From NCBI GenBank assembly GCA_964618785.1, contig CAZUCY010000003.1, positions 6,562 to 70,561 of the forward strand: a DNA stretch of 64,000 bases, written 5' to 3'. Below are positions 37,168 through 47,070 of this stretch, piece after piece. Position 1 is the stretch's first letter, and each line of letters starts with the position of its first letter. The position numbers were made by a program, and so were the translations under genes. The notes under the pieces are model-generated. The model was not told the DNA's origin and ran no database searches. It saw nothing but the letters and a program-made list of their open reading frames with translations. The DNA comes from FEN-1297 sp964618785. GTDB lineage: Bacteria > Bacteroidota > Ignavibacteria > Ignavibacteriales > Ignavibacteriaceae.

Positions 37168-39588
37168 TTATTCAATGATAAATGTATTTATTCCAATTCT
37201 AAAATTATTTTCCCCTCGGTAATTTAATCTCCAGGCAAAATCTAATTGAATTGGGGATAATATCTGTCCTATACCAAACCCTATCTCATAAAACGGATGG
37301 GTCAATTTTTGAAAAGCATCCGGCGATATAGATATTGATTTATCATTTACATTGGAATAAGCGGCATTGAAAAATCCCGTAAGTTGAAGCTCCCAGTTTT
37401 TTATGCCGGGGATTTTAGAAAATCTGAATAATTCATCGCCAAAAAAATGTTCTATATTAATAGTCAAAACACGGCTGCCGAGAACTTCGTTAAGGTTTAA
37501 AGTCCTAAATGTGAAGTTCTGACCTGTCGAATTTATATTTCCCGGAAGAGAATATAACATTTGATACGGCAAAGCTCCGTTTGTGATCATACCGAAAATT
37601 TTAAAGTTAAGTTGTGCTGAATTAAAAGTATTAATCATTCCATTAATGTTCATTTTGTAAATGGTTAAGTCTATATCACTATTTAAAAAAGTTTTATCGG
37701 CATATAATATATCCCCGCCGAAAGTCGCATAGGATTCCCCCTGTGATATTCTTCTTCTAAAAAGTCCATCCTCAATATAATCTCTAAAATCAAAATTGAA
37801 ACTAGCTGTTAAAGCATTAATTTTAGTTTCATAAATGGCAGGATTATTAGAGAATTGTTTATTCTTATCAAAAAATGAAAAATCAGAATTTTTAGTTGCG
37901 CTGTTATCGTTATGATTAATAAAGCCTGCATTTAGATTAAGAATCGGGAAAATCTCATCCGAAGTTTCTAAAGCAAATCCTTTTGTATAATAGTAATCTC
38001 TGAATTCATATTTTGTAAACAGTGCAAGAACAGTTGAGGTTAAATCATTATAATTATCTGAATTACCAAAAAGTTCGGTTAGTTTATTATAAGCATTGAA
38101 TGCAATTTTATAAGTGCGATAATCTCCAAAAAGGTATGACGCACCAAAGATTGTTTTGTATGTTTGATCTGAAAATCCATACGAAGATTGCAAAGAAGAA
38201 TTTAATCTTTGATCAAATGCGTCATTGAGAAAAAAACCAAAATCCAAAGCATGTCCTTCAACCCGGTTAAAATGATACATTCCTATAGGGGCGCTGATTG
38301 AAAAATTATTAAACAGCGTAATCTTTGAAGATAACGGGGAAATTTTATCCCAGAAGGTACGATAAACACTGTTTAAACTATCTATCCTTTTATAAGCGGC
38401 CTGCTCTTCCAAAGTATTGGGGATCGTTGTGGCGTTTTCCCAATAAGATGAATCTTTGCCGTCAGCATGAGGCAGTACGGTTATTACGGCTTTGCTGAAC
38501 AATATGTCGTTAGTTAATGAGTTAATGTTATAATTATATAGAATTGTATTCAATTCAAAACCAATTTTAGCCAGGTTGAGAACATTTACATTTGCAAAAA
38601 GCCGGTAGTCAATTGGCATGTAGATCGAATCCTCGATCATGGAAAACTGCTGAAAAACAATTAAGGAATCAAAAATGCCTCCTATATTGGCAGCCCGGTT
38701 TATTTGAAGTTCAACTTTAATTAAATCGAATGTACTATCGATTATAAAAAGATTTCCTGTAAAACCAGGATCATTTTGATCCTTTGGATATATAAATATT
38801 TGATAAACAACTTTATGGTCAATTGCCAATATATTTCGGACATAGTAGTCATAATATTCTAAAGCATTATTCGCAAGTGGACCGGGCATCCCTCTCCCTA
38901 AAAGATTGATTTGATCATCATAAAAATTTTTTACTATTCTTCCGCCTGCAAGAATATTTAGTGAAGGGGGAAAATTGGAACTCTGTCTTCTGGCTATAAT
39001 TTCTTCTTTATAATATTCGGGTTTTTTATAATAACCTTTGGTTTCACTTTCTAATATACCCGTTATTTTTAAAGCCGAGGTATCTTTCCCTAATCCTATG
39101 TTTAGACTATTGTCTTTTGCACGAATATCTTTTTGTGTTCTTAGAATTCCTTTTGTGTATGCATCAAAGTGATACCTGAATAATTTATTTTCTCTAATTT
39201 TTTTCCTCTCAATTGCACTTCTGATAATCCTGATAGCAGGGTTTTCGCCCGGACTGACTGTAATTTCGGGCAAAATAATATTAGTTTGTAATAAAGAAAT
39301 AATTGCATCGGATAGATTATTAACAAGTTCAATTGAAATAGTATCGGAATTAAAACCTATGCAGGAAGCAATTAGTTTATAATTCCCATGGTAGAGTTTT
39401 AACTCAAATTCGCCTTCTTTATTTGCAGCAGTTCCTCCTGTTTGGTTCATAACTTTAATATTTGCATAGCTGATCGGGGAGGCGCCGGATTTGTTAATAA
39501 CTTTTCCACGTACAAAATATTGCTGCGGATAATATTGATGGTTAAAGATGATAATAATAAAAAATAATAGTTTAGTAAAAATTTTCAT
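37168..39588 (-). CDS. DUF5686-type outer-membrane protein with carboxypeptidase-regulatory domain
   Basis: An 806-residue exported protein with a signal peptide (LLFFIIIIFNHQYYPQQ). Residues 25-115 are a CarboxypepD_reg-like domain (VRGKVINKSGASPISYANIK, NKEGEFELKLYHGNYKLI). A DUF5686-like region follows from about residue 125 (AIRIIRSAIERKKIRENK, YHFDAYTKGILRTQKDI). The C-terminal half has alternating strands of an outer-membrane barrel, ending FRIGINTFIIE. Such proteins are common in Bacteroidota and resemble large barrels with a periplasmic regulatory domain; their cargo is unknown. It is convergent with the amidase gene, 26 nt apart. Confidence 0.85.
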   Translation of the reverse strand: MKIFTKLLFFIIIIFNHQYYPQQYFVRGKVINKSGASPISYANIKVMNQTGGTAANKEGEFELKLYHGNYKLIASCIGFNSDTISIELVNNLSDAIISLLQTNIILPEITVSPGENPAIRIIRSAIERKKIRENKLFRYHFDAYTKGILRTQKDIRAKDNSLNIGLGKDTSALKITGILESETKGYYKKPEYYKEEIIARRQSSNFPPSLNILAGGRIVKNFYDDQINLLGRGMPGPLANNALEYYDYYVRNILAIDHKVVYQIFIYPKDQNDPGFTGNLFIIDSTFDLIKVELQINRAANIGGIFDSLIVFQQFSMIEDSIYMPIDYRLFANVNVLNLAKIGFELNTILYNYNINSLTNDILFSKAVITVLPHADGKDSSYWENATTIPNTLEEQAAYKRIDSLNSVYRTFWDKISPLSSKITLFNNFSISAPIGMYHFNRVEGHALDFGFFLNDAFDQRLNSSLQSSYGFSDQTYKTIFGASYLFGDYRTYKIAFNAYNKLTELFGNSDNYNDLTSTVLALFTKYEFRDYYYTKGFALETSDEIFPILNLNAGFINHNDNSATKNSDFSFFDKNKQFSNNPAIYETKINALTASFNFDFRDYIEDGLFRRRISQGESYATFGGDILYADKTFLNSDIDLTIYKMNINGMINTFNSAQLNFKIFGMITNGALPYQMLYSLPGNINSTGQNFTFRTLNLNEVLGSRVLTINIEHFFGDELFRFSKIPGIKNWELQLTGFFNAAYSNVNDKSISISPDAFQKLTHPFYEIGFGIGQILSPIQLDFAWRLNYRGENNFRIGINTFIIE

Positions 39589-40127
39589 ACAATCCTTTTG
39601 TAATTGAAAATCATTTTATCGGCTTTAATAAAAACAAAACAGTAATAGTTCATTAATTATTATGCCATTTTTACAGTAATAATAAATTGATTTTTAAGTC
39701 TTTATGATGGCAAATTGAATATTTTTAAGACGATTAAAAGGCAAATAAAATACAGTTAAAGATTTCAGATTCCCGAATTTGTAATATGGAATTATTAATT
39801 TCGTGATAATTTGCCCTAAATATAAATCAACTTTTTCAGTAAAGATAGATATTGTGAGTTCTAAGTATATGATAAATCAAAGTCTGGGAGCCTTATGAGT
39901 ATCAGGCAATCTCCTTCCTTTACGAAAAGAAGTTGGAAGTCCCCCCTATTTTAAGCAAGGGGGCTTGAGGTGAACATATGCCTCTTAACTTAATAACATT
40001 AGTTGCTGGCGTGAGAGTATCAAAAATGGATGTTTATTTTAGTAGCTATTGCTTAATCAATTTTATTAGTATTCTACACAATTTATTTTTAATTTATACA
40101 AATATAATTTATTTATAAAAATAGATA
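39589..40127. other. Divergent spacer with a C-run/G-run hairpin
   Basis: About 540 bp between the DUF5686 gene and the LolA-like gene. A hairpin lies at 39937-39966: AAG-t-CCCCC pairs with GGGGGCTT around a 12-13-nt loop. No T run follows, so it is more like a REP-type palindrome than a terminator. The rest is AT-rich without coding signal. Confidence 0.5.
39937..39966. repeat. C5/G5 palindrome, REP-like
   Basis: Hairpin with arms AAGTCCCCC and GGGGGCTT (one bulged T) in an otherwise AT-rich spacer. Only one copy is seen in the window, so its status as a repeat family is a guess. Confidence 0.35.
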
Positions 40128-40919
40128 ATGATAAAGACTTTTTTGTTGATGAGTATTCTATCATTTTTAGAATATTCATTAAGCTTTGCTTTAATCAAGA
40201 CAAATTATACATTAAATCAGTTCGTTACTGATTTGGAAACAGGCTGCGAAGGAGACTGTTATATAGCAATAATTTCAGATTCATTAAACGCTAAAGATAT
40301 CTGGAATAATTATATAAAAGCTATTGGCGGTGCGGATAATTTATTGAAGGTAAGGGATAGCACTGTTATTTTGGAAAGTAATATAGGTGGACAAAAGATT
40401 GTCTTAATGACATATCAAAAGATGCCGGATAAAATGAGACAGATTATAACTTGTTCTTCAATAACACAAGATATTTATTTCGATGGTGGGAATGGTGTAA
40501 TCAAAATAGGTGGGAAAAAAATAAATATGGCCGGGGGTGAATTGGAAAAATTAAAATATGAATCTATGATTAATTTAATAATTAATATTGATTCTCTGGG
40601 TGTTAAACTAACTTCGGATGGAATTGAAGAAGTTAATAATAAAGATTGTTACAAAATCGAACTTCACCTTCCATCAGGCACAATAATAACTCAATATTTT
40701 GATCTAAAAACATGGTTGAAAGTAAAGCAAATTGAGAAAGTTAGTGTTACTCAAAAATATTTTGTACAGGAAACTTATTTTAATTATTACCGTGAAGTTA
40801 TGTGTGTAAAATATCCCTTTTCAATTAAGGAAAGTTTAGGATCACAAAGCATGGATCTTACTGTTACATCAGTTAAAGTTAACACAGATATAGATGATGG
40901 TCTTTTTGTTATTAAATAA
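40128..40919 (+). CDS. Exported LolA-like lipoprotein-carrier-fold protein
   Basis: A 263-residue protein with a short signal peptide (IKTFLLMSILSFLEYSLSFA). From AKDIWNNYIKAIGGADNLLK onward the pattern fits the LolA/LolB half-barrel fold: MTYQKMPDKMRQIITC, IYFDGGNGVIKIGGKKINM, CYKIELHLPSGTIITQYFD, WLKVKQIEK, and VKYPFSIKESLG. The opening 'A..I...Y..A.GG...L' block is shared with periplasmic LolA-like domains next to M16 peptidases. It may shuttle a lipid or lipoprotein in the periplasm, but no LolA-specific residue can be tested by eye. The HAD gene follows at 30 nt. Confidence 0.65.
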   Translation: MIKTFLLMSILSFLEYSLSFALIKTNYTLNQFVTDLETGCEGDCYIAIISDSLNAKDIWNNYIKAIGGADNLLKVRDSTVILESNIGGQKIVLMTYQKMPDKMRQIITCSSITQDIYFDGGNGVIKIGGKKINMAGGELEKLKYESMINLIINIDSLGVKLTSDGIEEVNNKDCYKIELHLPSGTIITQYFDLKTWLKVKQIEKVSVTQKYFVQETYFNYYREVMCVKYPFSIKESLGSQSMDLTVTSVKVNTDIDDGLFVIK

Positions 40920-40949
40920 TTGTTTATTAATATTTAAAAGGAAGTCAGG

Positions 40950-41561
40950 GTGATAAATAAATATTCAGTGATAGTCTTCGATCTGGGAAATGTTCTACTT
41001 CCGTTTAATTATACAGGGACTATTAATAGTCTAAATGAAAAATGCGCCGGACTTGGAGATCACTTTGTGAGATATTTTAAAGAAACTCATGAAGTTCTCA
41101 GAAAATATGAACGCGGTGATATTTCAGAGGTAGAATTTCTTAATATTATATTGAGCGGTCTTCACAATAAGATTAACCGGGAAGAATTTGTCAATTATTT
41201 TTCAAAAGTTTTTACTGCTAATGAAAAACTTGTTTTACTACTCCCAAAACTGAAAGAAAAATATACTTTAGTCCTTCTTTCCAATACAAATTCTATCCAC
41301 CGGGAATATGGATGGAAAGATTATGAGTTTCTGAAATACTTTGATAAGCTTATACTTTCTTATCAGGTAAATGCGGTAAAACCGGAACTTAAGATATATA
41401 AAAGTGTTGAAGCTTTTACCCAAAAGCCGCCGCAGGAACATATATTTATCGATGATATTGCTGATTATGTCGAAGGAGCCAAAAAGGCGGGTTGGGATGC
41501 AGTACAATATACCGGATATAACCAATTAATTACAGATTTCAAAAAAAGAAATATTTTGTAA
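40950..41561 (+). CDS. HAD-IA family hydrolase (YihX-like)
   Basis: A 203-residue soluble phosphatase-type protein starting at GTG 40950 after AAAAGGAAG. VIVFDLGNVLLPF is motif I, in the D-x-G-N-V-L form used by YihX and related enzymes rather than DxDxT. LVLLSNTNSIH gives motif II (LSN), a Lys sits in AVKPELKIYKS as motif III, and IFIDDIADYVEGAKKAG is motif IV. The alpha-helical cap lies between motifs I and II. It likely dephosphorylates a small sugar or metabolite phosphate. Substrate cannot be inferred from the neighbours (LolA-like protein and dipeptidyl peptidase III). Confidence 0.88.
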   Translation: MINKYSVIVFDLGNVLLPFNYTGTINSLNEKCAGLGDHFVRYFKETHEVLRKYERGDISEVEFLNIILSGLHNKINREEFVNYFSKVFTANEKLVLLLPKLKEKYTLVLLSNTNSIHREYGWKDYEFLKYFDKLILSYQVNAVKPELKIYKSVEAFTQKPPQEHIFIDDIADYVEGAKKAGWDAVQYTGYNQLITDFKKRNIL

Positions 41562-41595
41562 TATTATTGTTATCTTCCTCAAAGGCTAAAAAATA

Positions 41596-43572
41596 ATGAA
41601 TGAACCAAATAATAATTTTAATTATCATTCGGAACAATTCGCTGATATTGAAATATTACGATTTAATGTACCAGGTTTTGAGAGTTTATCGATTAAAGAG
41701 AAGGAACTTACTTATTATTTATATGAAGCGGCTTTATCCGGTAGAGATATTCTTTACGATCAGCATTATAAGTACAACTTATTAATAAGAAAGTCTCTTG
41801 AAGCCATTGTTAAATCTTTCACGGGGAATCGGGCTGCAAATGATTTCGATAAGTTTATGACTTATACCAAGCGAGTCTGGTTCTCAAACGGTATTCATCA
41901 TCATTATTCAACAAAAAAAATATTACCGGACTTTAATGAATGTTATTTTAAGGAACTGATAAATAATTCAGATGAAAAATTATTTCCATTGCATGAAAGT
42001 GAGACGATAGGACAATTGATTAATAAATTAATCCCGTTACTGTTCGATTCAAATATAGATGCCAGACTGATTAATCTTGATGCGTATGCCGATGTTGTTA
42101 TCACATCTGCAAATAATTATTATGAAGGGCTGTCTCAAAAAGAAGTTGAAGAATTCTATAGTGGGATGGTTGATAAAGATGAACCGGATCCAATCTCTTA
42201 TGGACTTAATTCTAAATTAACAAAAAAAAATAATACAATAATAGAAAATACTTGGAAAGTCGACGGAATGTATTCCCCGGCTATTGAACAAATTGTTTAT
42301 TGGTTTGAAAAAGCTGCTAAGACAGCAGAGAATGAATTGCAAAAGGCAGCTTTTAATAAGTTGATAGATTATTACAAAACCGGTGAATTAAAAGCTTTTG
42401 ATGAATATAATATTTTGTGGCTTAAGGATACAGACTCACTTGTTGATACCGTTAATGGATTCATAGAGTTATATTGCGACCCACTGGGATACAGGGGATC
42501 ATATGAAGGGATAGTCTCAATAAAGGATTTAAAGGCTACCGGCAGAATTAATGCAATAAGCAATCAGGCGCAATGGTTTGAAGATAATTCCCCTATCGAT
42601 GATATTTTCAAAAAGGAAAATGTAGTTGGAGTAACTGCAAATGCGATAGTGGTTGTTGTTGAATCGGGAGATGCATCTCCTTCAACTCCAATCGGGATTA
42701 ATTTGCCAAATGCTACCTGGATCCGGGAAAAATATGGTTCTAAATCTGTTAATCTTGAAAATATTGCATATGCATATAATATGGTTGAGTCTGAAGATTT
42801 GATAAAGGAATTTTCATTCTCTGATGAGGAAATAGAACTTGCTAAAAAGTACGAATCGATTGCCGATACACTTCATACCGATCTGCATGAAGTAATAGGG
42901 CACGGATCGGGGCAAATTTTGCCCGCAGTAGGAAGTCCCAAGCAAACATTAAAAAATTATGCTTCAACTATTGAAGAGGCAAGAGCTGATCTGGTTGCTT
43001 TATACTATTTGTTAGATCCGAAGTTAATAGAAATCGGAGTCCTTCCTAACATAGAGGTAGCTAAAGCCGGTTATAATAGATATATTAGAAAAGGAATTAT
43101 GCTTCAACTTGCGCGTATAGAACTTGGCGATAATCTTGAAGAATCGCACATGCGCAACCGTCAGCTTATTTCTAAGTGGGTCTACAAACACGGTAAAGAT
43201 GATAATGTGATTGAAAAAAAAATTAACAACGGAAAAACTTATTATTTTATCAATGATTATAGGAAATTACAAATTTTGTTTGGCTTGCTTTTGAGAGAAG
43301 TTCAGAGAATTACATCAACCGGTGATTTTGAATCTGCGAAAAACTTAATTGAAACCTTCGGCGTTAAAATTGAGCTTGCCCTTCATAAAGAAGTGAAAGA
43401 ACGATATGATAAATTGAATATCCCTCCTTATAAAGGATTTATTAACCCTGTTTTAAAACCGGTGATATTTGACGGCACGATTAAAGATATTTTAATTGAG
43501 TACCCTGACGACTTTACCGGGCAAATGCTTTATTATGCTGATAAATATTCTTTTCTTCCGGTAAATAATTAA
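41596..43572 (+). CDS. Dipeptidyl peptidase III (M49)
   Basis: A zinc exopeptidase of 658 residues that removes dipeptides from the N terminus of short peptides. The M49 signature HEVIGHGSG carries the zinc ligands H431 and H436 and catalytic E432; the more usual form is HELLGHGSG. EEARADLVALYYL supplies the third ligand, E461. INLPNATWIREKYGSK and YIRKGIMLQLARI further match the family. No signal peptide is present, so it is cytoplasmic, where DPP III helps final peptide breakdown. The gene is 34 nt after the HAD gene, in a run of plus-strand genes to pruA, with a 115-nt gap before ychF. Confidence 0.93.
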   Translation: MNEPNNNFNYHSEQFADIEILRFNVPGFESLSIKEKELTYYLYEAALSGRDILYDQHYKYNLLIRKSLEAIVKSFTGNRAANDFDKFMTYTKRVWFSNGIHHHYSTKKILPDFNECYFKELINNSDEKLFPLHESETIGQLINKLIPLLFDSNIDARLINLDAYADVVITSANNYYEGLSQKEVEEFYSGMVDKDEPDPISYGLNSKLTKKNNTIIENTWKVDGMYSPAIEQIVYWFEKAAKTAENELQKAAFNKLIDYYKTGELKAFDEYNILWLKDTDSLVDTVNGFIELYCDPLGYRGSYEGIVSIKDLKATGRINAISNQAQWFEDNSPIDDIFKKENVVGVTANAIVVVVESGDASPSTPIGINLPNATWIREKYGSKSVNLENIAYAYNMVESEDLIKEFSFSDEEIELAKKYESIADTLHTDLHEVIGHGSGQILPAVGSPKQTLKNYASTIEEARADLVALYYLLDPKLIEIGVLPNIEVAKAGYNRYIRKGIMLQLARIELGDNLEESHMRNRQLISKWVYKHGKDDNVIEKKINNGKTYYFINDYRKLQILFGLLLREVQRITSTGDFESAKNLIETFGVKIELALHKEVKERYDKLNIPPYKGFINPVLKPVIFDGTIKDILIEYPDDFTGQMLYYADKYSFLPVNN

Positions 43573-43687
43573 TCTGCTTTTCATCAAATGAGCTTTGAGC
43601 AATTAATATAATGATAAAATAAGCGGCAGCTCTTCCTATATTTGAACCAATTTTTTATTTATATATATTTATGTGGAGCCAAATTAG

Positions 43688-44788
43688 ATGGGTATGAGTG
43701 TCGGGATTGTTGGTCTGCCTAATGTTGGGAAATCTACTTTATTTAATGCTTTAACAAAGGCTCAAAATGCGGAAGCAGCCAATTATCCGTTCTGCACAAT
43801 TGAACCTAACAAAGCTATTGTATCTGTTCCCGATGAACGATTATACAAGCTTGCTAAACTGGTTAATCCTGTTCGTATTGTTAATTCAACGGTCGATTTT
43901 GTAGATATAGCCGGATTGGTAAAAGGTGCAAGCAAGGGTGAAGGATTGGGAAATCAATTCTTATCAAATATTAGACTTACGGAAGCAATTCTGGAGGTTA
44001 TACGCTGCTTTGATAATAATGATATTGTTCATATTGACGAAAGTATTAATCCTTTGCGTGATATTGAAGTGATTGAAACGGAATTAATCCTTGCAGATAT
44101 TCAAACACTCGGAAAAAGGATTGAAGGATTACAAAAAACGGCTAAAGGGGATAAAACGGCAAAACTTGTGTTAGATGATGCAATAACACTATTAAAGTTT
44201 ATGAATGAAGGTCGTACTGCAATATCATATCCCGAGAGAGAAAAAGAATCTTTGCAGGAGCTTTTTAATGATTTAAGATTAATGACCGCAAAAAAAATTA
44301 TTTATTGTGCAAATGTAGACGAGCATGGTTTAGCAGAAGATAACGAATATGTCAAGGCAGTTCAAAAATATGGAGAATCAAAAAATGCGGATGTAGTTAA
44401 GATTTCAGCTAAAGTCGAAGAAGAACTGGTTGGTCTTGAAGATGATGAACGGGTAGAATTCCTTAACTCTTTCGGGATATATGAAAGCGGTTTGTCAAAA
44501 ATTATTCGTACCGGGTTTCATACATTAGGATTAGTAAGTTATTTTACTATTGGTCCTAAGGAAGTTCGTGCATGGACAATTCACCGTGGATGGAAAGCTC
44601 CGCTGGCTGCCGGCGTTATTCATACAGACTTTGAAAAAGGGTTTATACGCGCTGAAGTAATTGAGTATGATGATTATATTAAATATGGTTCTGAAGCGGC
44701 ATGCAAATTGGCAGGTGTCATGCATACTGAAGGCAAAGATTATGTTGTCCGGGATGGCGATATTATTCACTTCTTGTTCAATGTATAA
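43688..44788 (+). CDS. ychF: Redox-regulated ribosome-associated ATPase YchF
   Basis: A 366-residue Obg-family P-loop protein that binds ATP rather than GTP and associates with ribosomes. GIVGLPNVGKSTLFNALT is the Walker A/G1 loop, DFVDIAGLVKGASKGEGLGN gives G3 with the switch region, and a C-terminal TGS domain ends with GKDYVVRDGDIIHFLFNV. The G4 motif position reads IIYCANVDE, an N-x-x-E form typical of YchF and in line with ATP preference. Length and C terminus match the family well. Confidence 0.97.
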   Translation: MGMSVGIVGLPNVGKSTLFNALTKAQNAEAANYPFCTIEPNKAIVSVPDERLYKLAKLVNPVRIVNSTVDFVDIAGLVKGASKGEGLGNQFLSNIRLTEAILEVIRCFDNNDIVHIDESINPLRDIEVIETELILADIQTLGKRIEGLQKTAKGDKTAKLVLDDAITLLKFMNEGRTAISYPEREKESLQELFNDLRLMTAKKIIYCANVDEHGLAEDNEYVKAVQKYGESKNADVVKISAKVEEELVGLEDDERVEFLNSFGIYESGLSKIIRTGFHTLGLVSYFTIGPKEVRAWTIHRGWKAPLAAGVIHTDFEKGFIRAEVIEYDDYIKYGSEAACKLAGVMHTEGKDYVVRDGDIIHFLFNV

Positions 44789-44911
44789 CTAATAACAACT
44801 TAGAGTGAATAACAATGTCAAACATCTCGCTTATTGCTAAAATCTTTAGTTGATTTTTATTAACTTTAGAATAATATTTTATAAACGTTTCATAGTTTGG
44901 AGAAAAGTTTT

Positions 44912-46543
44912 ATGTCAAACGCATATTTCAAAGTGCCGGCGCCAATAAATGAACCGGTATTAACATACGCTCCCGGTATGCCGGAAAGGGACGCTATAAA
45001 AAAGAAATTACATGAATTACAATCTAAAGAGATCGAAATACCTTTAATTATTGGAGGCAAAGAGATAAAAACGGGTAAAACAGTTGAAATAATGACTCCG
45101 CACAATCATTTGAAAAAACTTGGTATTTATCATAAAGCCGGTGCAAAAGAAGCGAACATGGCTATTGAATCAGCACTTAAGGCAAGAAAAGAATGGGGGG
45201 ATATGCCCTGGGAACACAGGGTTTCTATATTCTTAAAAGCTGCGGAACTTCTTTCGGGAACCTGGCGTTCGACTCTAAATGCAGCCACAATGCTCGGTCA
45301 GTCAAAAACAGTTTATCAGGCTGAAATTGATTCTGCTTGCGAACTTATAGACTTTTGGCGGTTTAACTCGTACTATCTTACCCAGTTAATGTCAGAACAA
45401 CCATATTCACCAAAAGGTATGTGGAACCGCGAAGAATATCGTCCGCTTGAAGGATTTGTTTTTGCTGTTACGCCTTTTAATTTTACTTCTATTGCGGGTA
45501 ACCTGCCAACTGCGCCTGTCATTGTGGGAAATGTTTCTTTATGGAAACCTGCTTCAAGTGCAGTTTATTCAGCATATTATTTAATGAAATTATGGGAAGA
45601 AGCCGGGCTTCCTCCCGGTGTAATTAATTTTATTCCCGGCTCAGGCGGTGAAATTGGCGACCCTGTCCTTGCAAGCCCCGATTTAGCAGGTATCCATTTT
45701 ACAGGGTCTACGTCGGTATTTCAGGGGATGTGGGAGAAAGTCGGAGATAATATTCATAAAGCAAAATACTATCCTCGTATAGTTGGTGAGACGGGCGGAA
45801 AAGATTTTATTTTTGCTCACAGTACTGCAGATGTTGACGCTCTGGTTGTTGCGGCTATACGCGGTTCTTTTGAATATCAAGGACAGAAATGTTCTGCTGC
45901 TTCAAGAATGTATATTCCAAAATCTATATGGGATGAGTTTAAGAAGAAATATGTAAATGAAGTTAACAAAATTAAAATTGGAGATGTTGAAGATTTTTCA
46001 AATTTTATGGCTGCAGTAATTGATAAAGCTGCCTTCAATAGTATAAGGGACTTTATTGACTTTGCAAAGGAATCAAATGAAGCGGAAATAATTACCGGTG
46101 GTAAATGCGATGATTCAAAAGGCTATTTTATTGAACCGACTACAATTGTTACAACTAATCCTGAATTTAAAACTATGCAGGAAGAGATTTTTGGTCCCGT
46201 ATTAACTATTTATGTTTATGAGGATAATAAGTTTGATGAAACATTGACTTTATGCGATCTAACTTCACCCTATGCTCTAACGGGGGCAATTTGGGCAAAA
46301 GACAGAGATATTTTGTTTAAAATGTCCGATAAATTAAAGAATGCTGCCGGAAATTTTTATATAAATGACAAACCAACTGCTGCCGTTGTCGGGCAACAAC
46401 CGTTTGGGGGGGGGAGAGCGTCGGGTACAAATGATAAAGCAGGCAGTGCAATGAACATTATGCGGTGGATTACTGCAAGAGCAATAAAAGAAACGTTTGA
46501 TCCGCCAAAAGATTGGCATTATCCGTTTATGTCGGAAAAATAA
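44912..46543 (+). CDS. L-glutamate gamma-semialdehyde (1-pyrroline-5-carboxylate) dehydrogenase
   Basis: Oxidises glutamate semialdehyde, formed from proline via P5C, to glutamate with NAD. Starting at ATG 44912, with GGAGA 8-9 nt upstream, gives 543 residues; a TTG at 44897 is an in-frame alternative. The aldehyde dehydrogenase core shows TPFNFTSIAGNLP, HFTGSTSVFQGMW, VGETGGKDF with the general base Glu, and C327 in GQKCSAASRMY as nucleophile. FGGGRASGTNDKAG and the C-terminal TIKE-like AIKETFDPPKDW are typical of the single-domain P5CDH. No proline dehydrogenase is in the window, so the two halves of proline breakdown are separate here. It converges on a small lipoprotein gene. Confidence 0.93.
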   Translation: MSNAYFKVPAPINEPVLTYAPGMPERDAIKKKLHELQSKEIEIPLIIGGKEIKTGKTVEIMTPHNHLKKLGIYHKAGAKEANMAIESALKARKEWGDMPWEHRVSIFLKAAELLSGTWRSTLNAATMLGQSKTVYQAEIDSACELIDFWRFNSYYLTQLMSEQPYSPKGMWNREEYRPLEGFVFAVTPFNFTSIAGNLPTAPVIVGNVSLWKPASSAVYSAYYLMKLWEEAGLPPGVINFIPGSGGEIGDPVLASPDLAGIHFTGSTSVFQGMWEKVGDNIHKAKYYPRIVGETGGKDFIFAHSTADVDALVVAAIRGSFEYQGQKCSAASRMYIPKSIWDEFKKKYVNEVNKIKIGDVEDFSNFMAAVIDKAAFNSIRDFIDFAKESNEAEIITGGKCDDSKGYFIEPTTIVTTNPEFKTMQEEIFGPVLTIYVYEDNKFDETLTLCDLTSPYALTGAIWAKDRDILFKMSDKLKNAAGNFYINDKPTAAVVGQQPFGGGRASGTNDKAGSAMNIMRWITARAIKETFDPPKDWHYPFMSEK

Positions 46544-46563
46544 AATTTTTTATGAATTAAATC

Positions 46564-46989
46564 TTAATTTCCCAGGTTAAAATTTGCTGTTGAAGTTGTA
46601 ATAGCGCCGGACAGTGCATCTTTAATTATAAAGATGAGTTTGTATTTCCCTTTAATAAAACTCGTACCTATGATAAATTGAGTATCTAATTGTCTATCAG
46701 ATAATTTCTCTTTTGAGGATTTATCTACCACACGGGAAACAATAGATTTAACCGTATCGCCCTTTGGCGAAATAAGATCGACGTCATAAGAAAGTGTTGA
46801 TGAATAAAGGTTGTTTTTCTGATCTTGTTGAAAGCCTTTTACATGAGTTGTCCCATCAATTTCGGAACTATCGCCCATTCCATAAGCAAACGCTTCGGTA
46901 CTGAAAGCAATAAGTTTTACTTCTTCTTTTTTAGAGCACCCTGTAAAAATTATTAATACAGCAGAAAACAATAGCAGCAAGCTCTTCAT
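46564..46989 (-). CDS. Small lipoprotein
   Basis: From ATG at 46989, the protein has 141 residues and a lipoprotein signal (LLLLFSAVLIIFTGCSKKEE, lipobox FTGC). The remainder reads as one beta-sandwich-like domain (YDVDLISPKGDTVKSI, FIIGTSFIKGKYKLIFIIKD). An in-frame upstream start at 47004 has no support. It converges on the P5C dehydrogenase gene with a 20-nt gap. I do not recognise the family. Confidence 0.7.
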   Translation of the reverse strand: MKSLLLLFSAVLIIFTGCSKKEEVKLIAFSTEAFAYGMGDSSEIDGTTHVKGFQQDQKNNLYSSTLSYDVDLISPKGDTVKSIVSRVVDKSSKEKLSDRQLDTQFIIGTSFIKGKYKLIFIIKDALSGAITTSTANFNLGN

Positions 46990-47070
46990 TTCATCCTCGA
47001 TCACAAATTTGCTTTATGGAATATTGTGGTGCCTGCAATCTGTCTAGATGAGGCACCCGTAGAAATTCAA

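Noticed and set aside
39937..39966. Terminator for the DUF5686 or LolA-like gene
   Set aside because: No T run follows on either strand and it lies 350 bp from one start and 160 bp from the other, so it ends no transcript that I can see.
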